Assembly: GCF_019047785.1 (NCBI RefSeq)
Contig: NZ_CP077290.1
Location: 1,364,001-1,428,000 of the forward strand
Origin: Enterobacter cancerogenus
Lineage (GTDB): Bacteria > Pseudomonadota > Gammaproteobacteria > Enterobacterales > Enterobacteriaceae
Reading direction: 5' to 3'
DNA: 64,000 nt
In this document: in pieces, positions 50,462-61,250 of the stretch
How positions within the stretch are numbered: position 1 is the first letter of the stretch
Layout: every line of letters starts with the position of its first letter
Position numbers and translations under genes: made by a program
The notes under the pieces: model-generated
What the model was told of the DNA's origin: nothing
The model's input: the letters and a program-made list of their open reading frames with translations, nothing else
Database searches by the model: none

Positions 50462-52294
50462 ATGACTCATTTGAAAAATGCAAAATACACAATGCCGTTA
50501 CGCGAGGAAGGGTTTATTGGTCTGGGGGATTATGCCGCGATCGGTGAGGGCCGCTCCGTGGCGCTCATCGCGCCGGATGGCTCGATCGACTGGTGGGGCG
50601 CACCGAATCTCGACTCGCCGCCCCTTTTTGATCGCCTGCTGGACCCGACCATTGGCGGCTTTTTCAGCCTGACACCCGCGGTTGATTACACCGTCACTCG
50701 CGCTTATCGCGAGGACAGCAACGTGCTGGAAACCCGCTTTGAGACGGATGACGGCGCGGTGTTGTTAACGGAATCGATCAACAGCACCCTGGCAGGACGA
50801 CTGCCCTGGAGTGAACTGGCGCGGCGGCTCGAGGGCGTGCGCGGGACTGTCCCTTTCCGGCTGCATCTGCGGTTCGGCACGATGATCGAAACGCGATCGC
50901 CCTGGCGGTCAGACACCTTTAAGGGCAGCGTTTACCATATCGGCGATCTCATGGCGATGCTGCACACCAGCGAAAACGTTGTCATCACCCGTGCCGATGA
51001 CGAGGAGATCGAAGCGGAGATCACCCTGAAGAAGGGAAGCCGGGAGGTAGTCGCCCTGCTCGTGACCCAGAGCGAACCGCTGGCCGTGCCGGACATTCAG
51101 GCCATTGATAACCGTATCGAAACCAGCCACACCGCCTGGCAGGACTGGGTGAACGGGCTTAAATATGACGGTCTGTACAAAGATCACGTTATCCGCTCTG
51201 CGCTGGCGCTGAAGTTCCTCTGGTATTCGCCAACCGGCGCGCTGGCCGCAGCGGCCACTACCTCCCTGCCGGAAGGGATCGGCGGCGAAAAAAACTATGA
51301 CTATCGCTTTGCCTGGGTCAGGGATGCCTGCCTGATCATCAAAGCCTTTACCTATCTGGGCACCCTTGAAGAGTGTAAGGCAGCGTTTTCCTGGCTGTCG
51401 AAAACCATTATCAAACACGGCCCGGAGATGCGGGCCTGTTACACCCTCGAAGGCGAGCTGGTCCCGGAGGAGCAGTACGCAGAACTGCAGGGCTACCGCA
51501 ATTCGCAGCCGGTGCGCATTGGCAATAACGCCCGTAACCAGCGCCAGCTGAGCATGTATGCCGATATGCTTGGGGTGGCAAAGCTGTTTGTTGAGGCGGG
51601 CCATATTCTGGATACGGGCACGTCACGCTTCCTCGGGCACCTTGCCAATCAGTGCGCCGACCGCTGGCGCATGAAGGACTCCGGGATCTGGGAGCTGCCG
51701 GACGAGCAGCATTACACCCATTCTAAAATGTCCTGCTGGCTGGCGCTGGACTGCGCCGTGGTGCTGGCGGAGGCCAGCCACATCGAACCTACCTGGAAGG
51801 CGCGCTGGAAACGCGAGCGGGACCGCATCCGCGACTGGGTTGAAGAGCACTGCTGGTCCGAAGCCCATCAGTCCTACTGCTTTTACGTCGGGGACGGCGG
51901 GAAGCTGGACGCCTCACTTGCCCTGGTTTCGCGCTACGGTGTGAAGGTCAACCCGAAACGCATGAAGCTGACCTATCAGGCTATTGCGCGCGAGCTGGGT
52001 CATAACAGCGCGATGGTCTACCGCTACAGCGGCGTTGAGCAGGAGGAAAGCACTTTTATCGCCTGCTCATTCTGGCTGGCAGAGGCCTGGGCGTCGATGG
52101 GCGATCCGGCGGTGGCCGAAGAGATCATGGAGGAGATTCTGAAGACGCTGTGCCATCGCGGCAATGTCGAAACCTTCAATGAGATGTTTGATACCCGCAC
52201 CGGCGAATGGGTGGGCAATATGCCCCAGGGGCTGAGCCATCTCGCCCTTATCTGCGCGGCGCAGGCCATCAGCGAGCATCACGGTTCCGATTAA
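50462..52294 (+). CDS. Glycoside hydrolase family 15 protein
   Basis: A 610-residue cytoplasmic GH15 enzyme of the glucoamylase/trehalase type. It has the N-terminal segment LGDYAAIGEGRSVALIAPDGSIDWW, the catalytic-barrel motif NYDYRFAWVRDA, a putative acid Glu in SGIWELPDEQ and a second Glu in GVEQEESTFIACSFW. Likely substrates are trehalose or alpha-glucans; the exact specificity cannot be read. The start is uncertain (ATG 50462 or ATG 50492, MPLREEGFIGLG). It stands alone. Confidence 0.85.
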   Translation: MTHLKNAKYTMPLREEGFIGLGDYAAIGEGRSVALIAPDGSIDWWGAPNLDSPPLFDRLLDPTIGGFFSLTPAVDYTVTRAYREDSNVLETRFETDDGAVLLTESINSTLAGRLPWSELARRLEGVRGTVPFRLHLRFGTMIETRSPWRSDTFKGSVYHIGDLMAMLHTSENVVITRADDEEIEAEITLKKGSREVVALLVTQSEPLAVPDIQAIDNRIETSHTAWQDWVNGLKYDGLYKDHVIRSALALKFLWYSPTGALAAAATTSLPEGIGGEKNYDYRFAWVRDACLIIKAFTYLGTLEECKAAFSWLSKTIIKHGPEMRACYTLEGELVPEEQYAELQGYRNSQPVRIGNNARNQRQLSMYADMLGVAKLFVEAGHILDTGTSRFLGHLANQCADRWRMKDSGIWELPDEQHYTHSKMSCWLALDCAVVLAEASHIEPTWKARWKRERDRIRDWVEEHCWSEAHQSYCFYVGDGGKLDASLALVSRYGVKVNPKRMKLTYQAIARELGHNSAMVYRYSGVEQEESTFIACSFWLAEAWASMGDPAVAEEIMEEILKTLCHRGNVETFNEMFDTRTGEWVGNMPQGLSHLALICAAQAISEHHGSD

Positions 52295-52350
52295 CCAACG
52301 TCATCCCGGGCGCAGGCAACGCCGTGGTGGCTCCCGGCGCGCAACAAAAC

Positions 52351-52379
52351 GCCGCGAGCGGTTAACAGCTCGCGGCGGC
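52351..52379. terminator. Hairpin between GH15 and yebG genes
   Basis: GCCGCGAGC and GCTCGCGGC form a perfect 9-bp stem with a 10-base loop between the convergent genes; no long T tract. Confidence 0.55.
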
Positions 52380-52403
52380 AGGTTCAGCGTTTTGGTCTGG
52401 CGC

Positions 52404-52721
52404 TCAGGCTGCTTTCACGGCTCTGATTTTTTTACTGCCAGCCGCCTCTGACTCAGGGTTATCTGTTGCAGTGGCCGCCTTCAGGTCGGGCAGCTTGCTG
52501 GTACGCAGAATATGCTGCACGGCCTCTTTCTGCTCGGCAAGATACAGCCCCAGATTTTCAGCCTGCGTTTCATCCAACTGCATTTCGCTTTGTAACAGCC
52601 AGTCGGTGAACGCATCTGCCATGTCGAGCATTTTGTCGTAAGCGTCAGCCTCTTTCTTACTGGCAAATGTCATTTTCTCTTCACCTTTTCTAACGACAAC
52701 GAATTTTGTTTCAACAGCCAT
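52404..52721 (-). CDS. yebG: YebG-like DNA-damage-inducible protein
   Basis: A 105-residue protein closely similar to E. coli YebG at the N-terminus ([35 protein letters not shown]), with the helical middle ([21 protein letters not shown]). The tail is basic (KKIRAVKAA). YebG is an SOS protein of unclear function. A GGAGGTG site precedes the ATG and a near-perfect LexA box lies just upstream. In E. coli yebG is elsewhere, so this may be a relocated copy or a paralogue. Confidence 0.88.
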   Translation of the reverse strand: MAVETKFVVVRKGEEKMTFASKKEADAYDKMLDMADAFTDWLLQSEMQLDETQAENLGLYLAEQKEAVQHILRTSKLPDLKAATATDNPESEAAGSKKIRAVKAA

Positions 52722-52733
52722 TCTGCACCTCCA

Positions 52734-52753
52734 TACTGTAATTATATACAGTA
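52734..52753 (-). promoter_or_regulatory. LexA (SOS) box of yebG
   Basis: TACTGTAATTATATACAGTA differs from the consensus TACTGTATATATATACAGTA at only two central positions. It begins 13 bp before the yebG start. Confidence 0.93.
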
Positions 52754-52794
52754 TAGCAGTTCCGGATTTTTGTTGCAGCTAAAATGTGCTGACC

Positions 52795-52917
52795 TCAGGA
52801 ATCACCGCGGGTACAGACCCGGTTTTTACCCGCGCGTTTGGCCGCGTACAGTAACGCGTCGGCTTTCGCTAATGTTTTCGCTAAGGCTTCGCTTGCGGGG
52901 AGAAACGGCTTCGTTGT
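52795..52917 (-). pseudogene. Remnant of a diguanylate cyclase C-terminus
   Basis: On the minus strand about 40 codons read [15 protein letters not shown] and onward to [20 protein letters not shown], then stop. The [16 protein letters not shown] part is the highly typical end of a GGDEF domain. An in-frame stop (TAG, just above 52917) and the ybdK gene replace the rest. So this is the 3' scar of a deleted or displaced cyclase gene. Confidence 0.8.
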
Positions 52918-52952
52918 CTATACTCACTGAAAACCAGACAACGGAGTGCACC

Positions 52953-54074
52953 ATGCCTTTACCCGACTTTCATTCCTCTGATCCTTATACCCTTGGCATT
53001 GAGCTTGAACTCCAGGTGGTCAACCCGCCCGGCTACGACCTGAGCCAGGACTCCTCCGCCCTTATCGCCGCCGTTGAGCACGACATCAAAGGCGGCGAGG
53101 TCAAACACGACATCACCGAGAGCATGCTCGAGATTGCCACCGGCGTGTGCCATAACATCGACCAGGCGGCGGCGCAGTTTTCAGTGATGCAGCAGAGCAT
53201 TCTGCGTGCGGCGGCAGAACAGCACATTCAGATTTGCGGCGGCGGGACGCACCCTTTTCAGAAGTGGCAGCGTCAGGAAGTGTGCGACGACGAGCGCTAT
53301 AACGTCACGCTGGAGCGCTTTGGCTATCTGATTTTGCAGGCCACGGTGTTTGGCCAGCACGTGCACGTGGGCTGCCGGACCGGGGATGACGCCATTTACC
53401 TGCTGCACGGCCTGTCGCGTTTTGTGCCGCACTTTATCGCGCTGGCGGCCTCATCGCCCTACATGCAGGGAACGGACACTAAATTTGCCTCATCGCGCCT
53501 GAATATCTTCTCGGGCTTCCCGGACAACGGTCAGATGCCGTGGGTCAACAGCTGGCAGGAGTTTGAAGGGCTGTTCCGCCGCCTGAGCAGCACCAGCATG
53601 ATCGACAGCATTAAAGATCTGCACTGGGACATCCGCCCCAGCCCGCACTTTGGCACCGTTGAGGTGCGGGTGATGGATACGCCGCTGACGCTCGGTCATG
53701 CGATCAACATCGCCGGGCTGATTCAGGCGACGTCGCACTGGCTGCTGACCACGCGGCCCTATAAGCATCAGGAAAAAGATTTTCTGCTGTACCGCTTCAA
53801 CCGTTTTCAGGCGTGCCGTTACGGGCTGGAAGGGATCCTGACGGACGTGCATACCGGGGAGCACAAAACCGTGGCGCAAGATATTGCCTGGCTGCTGGAG
53901 CAGGTTGCGCCGTCGGCCGAGAAGCTCGGCGCGACCAGCGCGATAAAAGAAATTGCCCTGATGCTGAAACAGGGCAAGAGCGAGGCGCAGCGCATGCGGG
54001 ACTTCATTGCAGACGGTGGCTCGCTCATCTCCTTAGTGCAGAAACACAGCGAACTGTGGGCCACTAGCCCGTAA
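52953..54074 (+). CDS. ybdK: Weak gamma-glutamylcysteine ligase / carboxylate-amine ligase YbdK
   Basis: A 373-residue GCS2-family carboxylate-amine ligase, as in E. coli YbdK, which has weak glutamate-cysteine ligase activity. Motifs include [38 protein letters not shown] and [13 protein letters not shown] 52953 ([12 protein letters not shown]) follows ACGGAG. Its last 11 bp overlap the convergent RND pump gene. It marks the E. coli-like backbone together with ybdJ. Confidence 0.95.
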   Translation: MPLPDFHSSDPYTLGIELELQVVNPPGYDLSQDSSALIAAVEHDIKGGEVKHDITESMLEIATGVCHNIDQAAAQFSVMQQSILRAAAEQHIQICGGGTHPFQKWQRQEVCDDERYNVTLERFGYLILQATVFGQHVHVGCRTGDDAIYLLHGLSRFVPHFIALAASSPYMQGTDTKFASSRLNIFSGFPDNGQMPWVNSWQEFEGLFRRLSSTSMIDSIKDLHWDIRPSPHFGTVEVRVMDTPLTLGHAINIAGLIQATSHWLLTTRPYKHQEKDFLLYRFNRFQACRYGLEGILTDVHTGEHKTVAQDIAWLLEQVAPSAEKLGATSAIKEIALMLKQGKSEAQRMRDFIADGGSLISLVQKHSELWATSP

Positions 54075-57000
54075 GGCGATGCCCCCACTCACGCAGGCGC
54101 TGGAACAGCACAAACAGCGCCGGAATAAAGAGGATGCCGACCACGGTCGCCACCAGCATGCCGCTGAACACCGTGGTACCGATGATGCGTCGACTCTGGG
54201 CACCTGCCCCGCTCGCCAGCATCATCGGCAGGACACCGATAATAAAGGACACGGCGGTCATCATTACCGCACGGAAGCGGCGTGATGCCCCTTCCCGCGC
54301 CGCATCGACAATCGCCATTCCGTCCATGCGCCGCGCGCGGGCAAACTCAACGATCAGGATGGCGTTCTTGGCGGCCAGCGCGATCAACAGCACCAGGCCA
54401 ATCTGCACGTACACGTCGTTAGCGTATCCGGCGATCCACAGCCACACCAGCGCTCCGCCGATGGCGAACAGCACCGACAGCATCACGCTCGCGGGCAGCG
54501 TCCAGCTCTCATACTGGGCGACGAGGAACAGCCACGCCATCACCACCGCCGCCAGCACGATCCAGATCGCCTGATTACCGGTCTGCTGCTCCTGATACGA
54601 CATGCCGCTCCAGGCGTAGTCATACCCGGCGGGCAGGTTCGCGGCCAGGATCTGGCCCATCACCGCCATCGCCGTGCTGCTGCTCACCCCGTCTGCCGCC
54701 GAGCCGCTCACCGACACGGACGGGAACTGGTTGTACTGCTGCAGGAACGGCGCGCCGACGCTCGGCGTGATGGTGACGAGGTTGCTCAGGCGCACGCGTT
54801 CGCCGCCGTTGCTGCGCACAAACAGCTCGCTGATTTGCTCTGCGCGCTCGCGCCACTGCATCTCGTTTTGCATCACCACGTGGTAGACCCGGTTGTTCAC
54901 GCTGAAGTCCCCGGCGCGCGTCCCCCCGAACGCAGTTTGCAGGCTGCTGAAGATGCGCGAGACCGGCACGTCGAGACGGGCCGCACGCTCGCGATCGACC
55001 GTCAGCGTAAGCTGCGGCACGTTGCTGCTCCAGGTGGTGAACACGCGGCTCAGCTGCGGGTGCTGGTTCGCTTTCGCCAGCACCTCGCGGGTTACGCGCT
55101 CCAGCTCCGCCGGGCTTTGCCCCGCCTGCGCCTGAATACGCAGGTCGAAGCCGGAGGCGTTGCCCAGCCCCGGCAGCGTCGGCGGCGCGAAGGTCATGAT
55201 GGTTGCTTCCGGCAGGGCCAGAAGCTGGCGCTGCAAAGTGCCCATCACCTCGTCCAGCGGCGGGCGCTCGCTCCAGTCCTTCAGCATGATGGAGATAAAG
55301 CCGCCGTTAGAGGCGCTGGTGCCGTTAAGAATGTTAAACCCGGAGACCTGAATCACATCCTCCACCGCCGGGTTTTTGGCGATCAGCTCGCGCGCGGTGG
55401 TCATCACCGCCTCGGTACGCTCAAGCGACGCCGCCTCCGGCAGCTGGACGCTGGCGAAGAAGTACCCCTGATCTTCCTGCGGCAGGAAGCCTTTTGGCAT
55501 CGACATAAAGCTGAACACGACGATGGCCGCCGCCCCTGCGGTTGCCAGCACCGCCAGCCACGGGCGCAGGTTAAGCGCGCTCACCATGCGGGTGTAAGCA
55601 TTGCGCGTGGCATCCAGCCCGCGGTTGAAGCCGCGGAAAATGGCGGCCGGATGCGCCGGGCGCGGACGCAGCAGCATGGCGCACAGGGCGGGCGTTAACG
55701 TCAACGCCACCAGGCTTGAGAGCGTGACGGCGGTAGAGAGCGTGACCGCGAACTGACGGTACAGCTCGCCGACGATGCCCGGCAGCAGCGCCACCGGCAC
55801 AAATACCGCCAGTAGCACGAGGGTGGTGGCAATCACCGGCCCGGCAATCTGGCGCAGCGCCAGCGCGGTCGCCGCCGTGCGGCTCTGCCCTTCCGCCATC
55901 AGCGTTTCGACGCTCTCAACCACCACGATGGCATCATCCACCACCATGGTCAGCGCCAGAATAATGGCGAACAGGCTCAGCGTGTTGGCGGAGTAACCGA
56001 GCGTGTAGAGCACCGCAAAGGTCCCCACCAGCGACACCGGGATCGCAAGGGCAACAATCAGCGTTGCGCGCCAGCTCTGCAGGAACAGGGAGACCACCAC
56101 CACCACGGCCAACATGGTCAGCGCCAGCGAGACGCCGATCTCCTTGATGGTGGCGGCCACAAAGGAGGTGGTATCGAATTTCACCTCATAGGTGAGGTCG
56201 TCCGGGAAGCGCGTTGAGAGCCGCTCCAGCTCGGCGCGTACCGCATCGGCCACGCGCAGGGCGTTGGCGGACGGCGTGGGATAAATACCGAGGTAGGCGG
56301 AGTCATGCCCGTTGAGCTGCGCGCCGGAGCTGTAGCTGCGCGAGCCAAGCTCGATGGTCGCCACGTCCTTCAGGCGCACCAGTTGCCCCATCTCCCCCGC
56401 GCGTATGATCACGTCGGCAAAATCCCCGGCCTGACTTAAGCGCCCCAGCCCGTTGATGGTCAGGGTCTGCTGCTGGCCGTTAAACACCGGCGGCGTGCCG
56501 ACCTGGCCCGCCGCGCCCTGGACGTTTTGCTCGCGCAATGCCTGCGCCACGTCGTCGGTGGTGACGTTAAGGGCGTTCATGCGATCCGGACGCAGCCAGA
56601 TGCGCATGCTGTAGTCACGCGCGCCAAACATCTGCACCTGACCGACCCCCGGCAGGCGGGACAGCGCCTCGCGCACCTGGGTGCTGGCGTAGTTGCTGAC
56701 AAACAGCGGCGTGTGGGTGTTGTTCGGTGAGTAAAGACTTACCCCCATCATCAGGTTGGTGGCGCGCTTGCGCACCTGCACGCCGTTTTGCTGCGCCTCG
56801 GCGGGCAGTTGCGCCAGGGCCTGCGCCACGCGGTTTTGCACGTCGATGGCGGCCAGATCCGGGTCGGTGCCTGCCGCAAAGGTGATGTTCAGGCTATAGC
56901 TGCCCTCGTCCGAACTGGTGGATTCCATGTAAAGCATGTGATCCACGCCGTTAAGCTGGGTCTCAAGCGGCGTGGCGATGGCTTCCGCCACGTCAGCCGA

Positions 57001-57159
57001 GCTGGCACCGGGCCAGCTCGCGGAGACATTCACCACCGGCGGCGTGATCTGCGGATACTGTTCCACCGGAATAATGCGCAGCGCAATGGCACCAAGCAGG
57101 GTGATGACCAGCGCAATCACCATCGCAAAGCGCGGGCGTTTGATGAAAAACGTCAGCAT
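54064..57159 (-). CDS. RND efflux pump, inner-membrane subunit (HAE1/AcrB type)
   Basis: A 1031-residue AcrB-like proton antiporter with 12 helices and two large periplasmic loops. Proton-relay residues are present: the Asp pair in [12 protein letters not shown] (helix 4) and the Lys in [15 protein letters not shown] (helix 10). [14 protein letters not shown] at the start and [13 protein letters not shown] are typical. Substrates are likely drugs or organic cations. It follows its adaptor gene by 9 bp. No outer-membrane channel gene is here, so TolC is the likely partner. It resembles EefB-type pumps, but I cannot assign the name. Confidence 0.93.
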   Translation of the reverse strand: MLTFFIKRPRFAMVIALVITLLGAIALRIIPVEQYPQITPPVVNVSASWPGASSADVAEAIATPLETQLNGVDHMLYMESTSSDEGSYSLNITFAAGTDPDLAAIDVQNRVAQALAQLPAEAQQNGVQVRKRATNLMMGVSLYSPNNTHTPLFVSNYASTQVREALSRLPGVGQVQMFGARDYSMRIWLRPDRMNALNVTTDDVAQALREQNVQGAAGQVGTPPVFNGQQQTLTINGLGRLSQAGDFADVIIRAGEMGQLVRLKDVATIELGSRSYSSGAQLNGHDSAYLGIYPTPSANALRVADAVRAELERLSTRFPDDLTYEVKFDTTSFVAATIKEIGVSLALTMLAVVVVVSLFLQSWRATLIVALAIPVSLVGTFAVLYTLGYSANTLSLFAIILALTMVVDDAIVVVESVETLMAEGQSRTAATALALRQIAGPVIATTLVLLAVFVPVALLPGIVGELYRQFAVTLSTAVTLSSLVALTLTPALCAMLLRPRPAHPAAIFRGFNRGLDATRNAYTRMVSALNLRPWLAVLATAGAAAIVVFSFMSMPKGFLPQEDQGYFFASVQLPEAASLERTEAVMTTARELIAKNPAVEDVIQVSGFNILNGTSASNGGFISIMLKDWSERPPLDEVMGTLQRQLLALPEATIMTFAPPTLPGLGNASGFDLRIQAQAGQSPAELERVTREVLAKANQHPQLSRVFTTWSSNVPQLTLTVDRERAARLDVPVSRIFSSLQTAFGGTRAGDFSVNNRVYHVVMQNEMQWRERAEQISELFVRSNGGERVRLSNLVTITPSVGAPFLQQYNQFPSVSVSGSAADGVSSSTAMAVMGQILAANLPAGYDYAWSGMSYQEQQTGNQAIWIVLAAVVMAWLFLVAQYESWTLPASVMLSVLFAIGGALVWLWIAGYANDVYVQIGLVLLIALAAKNAILIVEFARARRMDGMAIVDAAREGASRRFRAVMMTAVSFIIGVLPMMLASGAGAQSRRIIGTTVFSGMLVATVVGILFIPALFVLFQRLREWGHRLTG

Positions 57160-57168
57160 GATGGCTCC

Positions 57169-58233
57169 TTAGTTCAGTATCTGGACGGCAGCGCCAGGCT
57201 GTACGCGCTGCGCGCCGTCAGTAATCGCTCGCTCACCCGGCTTAACGCCGGAGGTAATCTGGAACTGCTGGCCCATCTGCCCGGCGATGGTCAGCGGGCG
57301 TTTTTCGGCTTTGCCATCGGCGTTTATTACCCAGGCAAAGAATCCGTCACCGTTCTGCTGGACCGCCGCGGCGGGCAGCGTCATAACCGGTTGAACGCTT
57401 GCCGGGCGCAGGTAAACGTTCACATTACCGCCGGGCAGCAGCTGATGGCGCGGGTTGGCGAACTCGGCGCGCAACATCACGCTGGCGGTCCGGGGGTCGA
57501 TACGGTTGTCCACGGAGGTTAATTCCCCGAGAACGCGCTGGCCGTTACTGTCGATCAGCGCCTGCCAGGCACGCTTCATGGCGCTGATATCGGCGTGCTG
57601 CCCGGCCTTGGTGGCAAACGCCCCCTCTTCCAGCGCAAACGCGATGCGGATCGGGTCAAGCTGCACCACCTCCACCAGAACGCCGCTACCGGGGTTGACC
57701 AGGCTGCCCACGTGGAACTGGCTGTGGCCCACGCGGCCATCAATCGGCGAGATGATGCGGGTGTAGGCCAGGGTGACGTTGCGGGTTTCGAGCCGGGCTT
57801 TTGCCTGCTCCAGCGCCGCGCGGGCAACGTCGCGCTGCATGCGGGCGTTATCCACGTCGTGACGGCTGATGGCGTTGCTGCTGCCCAGGCTTTCGAAGCG
57901 GGAAAGCTGCTGCTGCGCCTGACGCAGCGTGGCTTCGGCGCTGGTCACCTCGGCCTGCGCCAGACGCACGGCGGCACGCGGCTCGGCGTCGTCCAGCTCG
58001 AACAGCACGTCACCTTTTTTTACGTACTGCCCGTCGCGAAAGTGGATGTTGGTGATCACCCCTTCCGTACGGGCGCGCAGTTCCACGGTGTGGATAGCCT
58101 CGATGCGGCCAGGGATCTGCCGCTCGGCGGCGTGGGCGGTCTGCTCTACGGCGGCCACGCGCACGGGAATGGCGGCGGCAAAAGCGGGTTGCAGGGTGCA
58201 GGCGAGAAGCGCGAACAGGAGTGGGAGTTTCAT
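57169..58233 (-). CDS. RND efflux periplasmic adaptor subunit
   Basis: A 354-residue membrane-fusion protein. The signal peptide MKLPLLFALLACTLQPAFA may be cleaved after AFA, or at a possible lipobox LLAC. The lipoyl half-motifs (VELRARTEGVITNIHF, GQYVKKGDVLFELDD), helical hairpin (about 95-165) and beta barrel (ISPIDGRVGHSQFHVGSLV) are in the usual order. It precedes the pump gene and would link it to TolC. Confidence 0.92.
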   Translation of the reverse strand: MKLPLLFALLACTLQPAFAAAIPVRVAAVEQTAHAAERQIPGRIEAIHTVELRARTEGVITNIHFRDGQYVKKGDVLFELDDAEPRAAVRLAQAEVTSAEATLRQAQQQLSRFESLGSSNAISRHDVDNARMQRDVARAALEQAKARLETRNVTLAYTRIISPIDGRVGHSQFHVGSLVNPGSGVLVEVVQLDPIRIAFALEEGAFATKAGQHADISAMKRAWQALIDSNGQRVLGELTSVDNRIDPRTASVMLRAEFANPRHQLLPGGNVNVYLRPASVQPVMTLPAAAVQQNGDGFFAWVINADGKAEKRPLTIAGQMGQQFQITSGVKPGERAITDGAQRVQPGAAVQILN

Positions 58234-58253
58234 GGGGAGTACCTCAGGGATTT

Positions 58254-58335
58254 TCCCCTCACCCTAACCCTCTCCCCAAAGGGGAGAGGGAACATTTATA
58301 CCCTCTCCCCTTTGGGGAGAGGGCAGGGTGAGGGG
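58254..58335. repeat. Inverted-repeat element, second member of the family at 19977-20111
   Basis: CCCCTCACCCTAACCCTCTC and GAGAGGGCAGGGTGAGGGG are the outer arms, each with an inner palindrome (CTCTCCCCAAAGGGGAGAG and CTCTCCCCTTTGGGGAGAG). It lies between the adaptor start and the ATPase stop. Flanking direct repeats are short (TCAGG). Confidence 0.7.
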
Positions 58336-58347
58336 TCAGGTTTTAGG

Positions 58348-61056
58348 TTATGCAGCCTTACGGAACCTGCGGGTCAGTCGCTTCTCGATTTCAACGATGA
58401 AGAACATCACCCCTGCAACCGCCAGCGTCACGAACCAGTAGCGCAGCGGCAGCGCTTCGGTGCCAAACAGCATCTGCATAAACGGCAGGTAGATGATGGC
58501 CGCCTGAAGAAGGAACAGCACGCCCGTGACCAGCCAGATGCCTTTGTTCGCCAGCAGACCGCGGTTCAGGGAGAACCCTTCGGTGTTACGGCAGTTAATC
58601 ATGTACACCCACTGCGCACACACCAGCATCTGCAGCAGCACGGTGCGGATGAACTCCGCGCTGTGGCCGCGCGGGGCCAGCCAGGCTTCCAGGGCAAACG
58701 CCGCAATCGCAATCATGGTGCCGACGAAGGCCACGCGCCAGACGGCGTAGGCGTCCATCACGTGCTGTCCGGTCTGACGCGGCGGACGGCGCATGATGTT
58801 GCGCTCGGCGGCTTCAAAGGCCAGGCCGAAGGAGAGCGTGGCGGAGGTCGCCATGTTCATCCACAGGATCAGGACCGGCGTCAGCGGAATAATGTTCCCC
58901 GCCAGCAGCGCAATCACAATCAACAGCCCCTGCGCCAGGTTGGTCGGCATGATGAACAGAATGGTCTTTTTCAGGTTGTCGTACACGCGACGCCCCTCTT
59001 TCACCGCACTGGCGATGGTGGCGAAGTTATCGTCCGTCAGGACCATATCCGCCGCCTCTTTGGTGACTTCCGTCCCTTTGATGCCCATCGCGATACCGAC
59101 GTCCGCCTGACGCAGCGCCGGGGCATCGTTCACACCGTCGCCGGTCATGCCGACAATCTCACCTTTGTCCTGCAGGGCCTGCACCAGGCGCAGCTTATGC
59201 TCCGGGCTGGTACGGGCGAAGATGTCATATTTCACCGCCGCATCGGCAAGCTCGGCATCGCTCATTTTCTCCAGCTGATAGCCGGTAACCGCCTGCTCGC
59301 TGTTGGTGATCCCCAGCATCTGGCCGATGCTCATCGCCGTCTGCGGGTGATCCCCGGTAATCATCTTGACGCGGATCCCCGCCTGCTGGCAGGCATGAAT
59401 GGCATCGATGGCTTCCGGACGCGGCGGATCCATCATTCCGGCGATACCGAGGAAGATCAGGCCGGTATTCAGGTCGTCGTGCGTGAGCGCCGTTTCGCCG
59501 TTGGCTGGCTTAAACGCTGCGGCAACCATGCGCAGCCCCTGACGGGCATAGCGCTCCATTTCGGTTTCCCAGTACGCGCGGTTGAACGCTTCGGTCCCGT
59601 TGCGGGTCTGCTGCTGCTCGCACAGGGCGAAAATCACGTCCGGCGCACCGGTGATAAGGATCTGCTCCTCGCTACCAATCTGGTAGTGGGTGCTCATGTA
59701 CTTGTACTGCGAGTCGAACGGGATTTTGTTGACCAGCGTCGTCATTACCGGCGCGAGGTTGGCTTTCGCCGCCAGCACCTTCAGCGCGCCTTCGGTTGGC
59801 CCCCCGGTGATAGCCCACAGGCCGCGCTCATCCTGAATCATCTGGCTGTCGTTACACAGGTCGATGGTGCGCAGGTACTGCTCCAGCACGGTCCCCGGCT
59901 GGATCTGCACCGGCTCGTCGCTGCCTTCCAGATAGATGTTACCTACCGGCTCGTAGCTGTTGCCGTCCACGCGGTAGCAGGTGTCGGCGGTGATGATCGC
60001 TTTCACCGTCATTTCGTTCATGGTCAGGGTACCGGTTTTATCCGAGCAGACCACGGTCATTGCCCCCAGGGTTTCCACCGTTGGCAGTTTGCGGATGATT
60101 GCCCGCTTACGCGCCATCGCCTGCACGCCCAGAGAAAGGATAATGGAGATAATCGCCGGCAGACCTTCTGGTACAGAAGCAACCGCCAGGCTAATCAGGG
60201 AGAGCAGCAGCTCGCCCATCGGGATGTCGCGGAAGACCAGGCTGAAGACAAACAGCGCGGCCATCATCGCCAGAATAATGACGAAGATCGCTTTGCCCAG
60301 CTTGTCCATCTGCACCAGCAGCGGCGTGCGGTGTTTTTCAATGCCCGCCATCATCTGGTTGATGTGACCAAGCTCGGTCTCCTGCCCGGTGGCAATGACC
60401 ACGCCGACGCCACCGCCCGCGCTAACGGTTGTCCCCGAGAAGACCAGGTTGGTGCGGTCGCCCAGCGGTAATTCGCCGCTCAGCGGCTGGGTGTGTTTAT
60501 CCACCACCGTTGATTCACCGGTGAGAATAGCCTCTTCAACGCGTAAATTGTGCGCTTCGATAAGACGCATATCCGCCGGAATACGATCGCCTGCGCGCAG
60601 CACAACAATATCGCCCGGCACCAGGTCGGTGGTCGGGATGGTTTCGTGATTACCATTGCGAATAACGCGCGCCTCGCTGGAGAGCATATTTCGAATACTC
60701 TGCAGGGATTTTTCCGCGTTACTTTCCTGAATGTGGCCAATTAAGGCATTGATGACCGCCACGCCCAGAATAACCAGCGTATCGACCCAGTGGCCCATGA
60801 CCGCCGTTAATACGGCTGCCGCCAGCAGGACATAGATCAGGACGTCGTTAAAGTGTGCCAGAAAACGCAGCCAGCCCGGCTTGCCCTTTTTCTCAGGCAG
60901 CGCGTTTGGCCCCACTTTCTGCAGGCGCGCCTGCGCTTCAGCGCGATCCAGCCCCTGCGGCTGCGTCTGCTGGTGCGCCAGCACCTGCTCGACAGTCTGC
61001 TGAAAAGCGTTGTTGCCCGCGGGCGGCATGTTCTGAGAAATATTTTTTTTGGTCAT
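58348..61056 (-). CDS. P2-type cation-transporting ATPase (Ca/Na-type)
   Basis: A 902-residue P-type ATPase. The N-terminal cation ATPase domain, TGES (179-182), the helix-4 ion motif PEGLP (296-300), the phosphorylation site DKTGT (Asp339), MTGDGVNDAPAL and ten membrane helices are all present. PEGLP is the signature of Ca2+ (SERCA/PMCA-like) and Na+/K+ pumps. Direction and ion cannot be fixed from sequence. GGAAAG precedes ATG 61056. A 36-residue membrane protein gene is divergent from it. Confidence 0.92.
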   Translation of the reverse strand: MTKKNISQNMPPAGNNAFQQTVEQVLAHQQTQPQGLDRAEAQARLQKVGPNALPEKKGKPGWLRFLAHFNDVLIYVLLAAAVLTAVMGHWVDTLVILGVAVINALIGHIQESNAEKSLQSIRNMLSSEARVIRNGNHETIPTTDLVPGDIVVLRAGDRIPADMRLIEAHNLRVEEAILTGESTVVDKHTQPLSGELPLGDRTNLVFSGTTVSAGGGVGVVIATGQETELGHINQMMAGIEKHRTPLLVQMDKLGKAIFVIILAMMAALFVFSLVFRDIPMGELLLSLISLAVASVPEGLPAIISIILSLGVQAMARKRAIIRKLPTVETLGAMTVVCSDKTGTLTMNEMTVKAIITADTCYRVDGNSYEPVGNIYLEGSDEPVQIQPGTVLEQYLRTIDLCNDSQMIQDERGLWAITGGPTEGALKVLAAKANLAPVMTTLVNKIPFDSQYKYMSTHYQIGSEEQILITGAPDVIFALCEQQQTRNGTEAFNRAYWETEMERYARQGLRMVAAAFKPANGETALTHDDLNTGLIFLGIAGMMDPPRPEAIDAIHACQQAGIRVKMITGDHPQTAMSIGQMLGITNSEQAVTGYQLEKMSDAELADAAVKYDIFARTSPEHKLRLVQALQDKGEIVGMTGDGVNDAPALRQADVGIAMGIKGTEVTKEAADMVLTDDNFATIASAVKEGRRVYDNLKKTILFIMPTNLAQGLLIVIALLAGNIIPLTPVLILWMNMATSATLSFGLAFEAAERNIMRRPPRQTGQHVMDAYAVWRVAFVGTMIAIAAFALEAWLAPRGHSAEFIRTVLLQMLVCAQWVYMINCRNTEGFSLNRGLLANKGIWLVTGVLFLLQAAIIYLPFMQMLFGTEALPLRYWFVTLAVAGVMFFIVEIEKRLTRRFRKAA

Positions 61057-61250
61057 TTTCTTTCCTTTAATTTCCGGTGGACGGAAGCCTGAATTCCTTT
61101 CTGGCTTAATAAATTCATTTTTAATGCTTGCGGGTTAATTTGATCTACCGCAATATAATTACTGCCGGGTTATTCAAAACTGTTTAAAACTATTTCGATA
61201 AGCTGATTTTTACAAAATATTTCTAAACCAACATTAAACGAGGAGGAAGC

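Noticed and set aside
57595..60471. Open frame of about 958 codons on the plus strand
   Set aside because: It lies antisense across the adaptor and P-type ATPase genes, whose minus-strand products have full family motifs. The antisense product is His/Arg/Gln-rich low complexity, a shadow of GC-rich coding.
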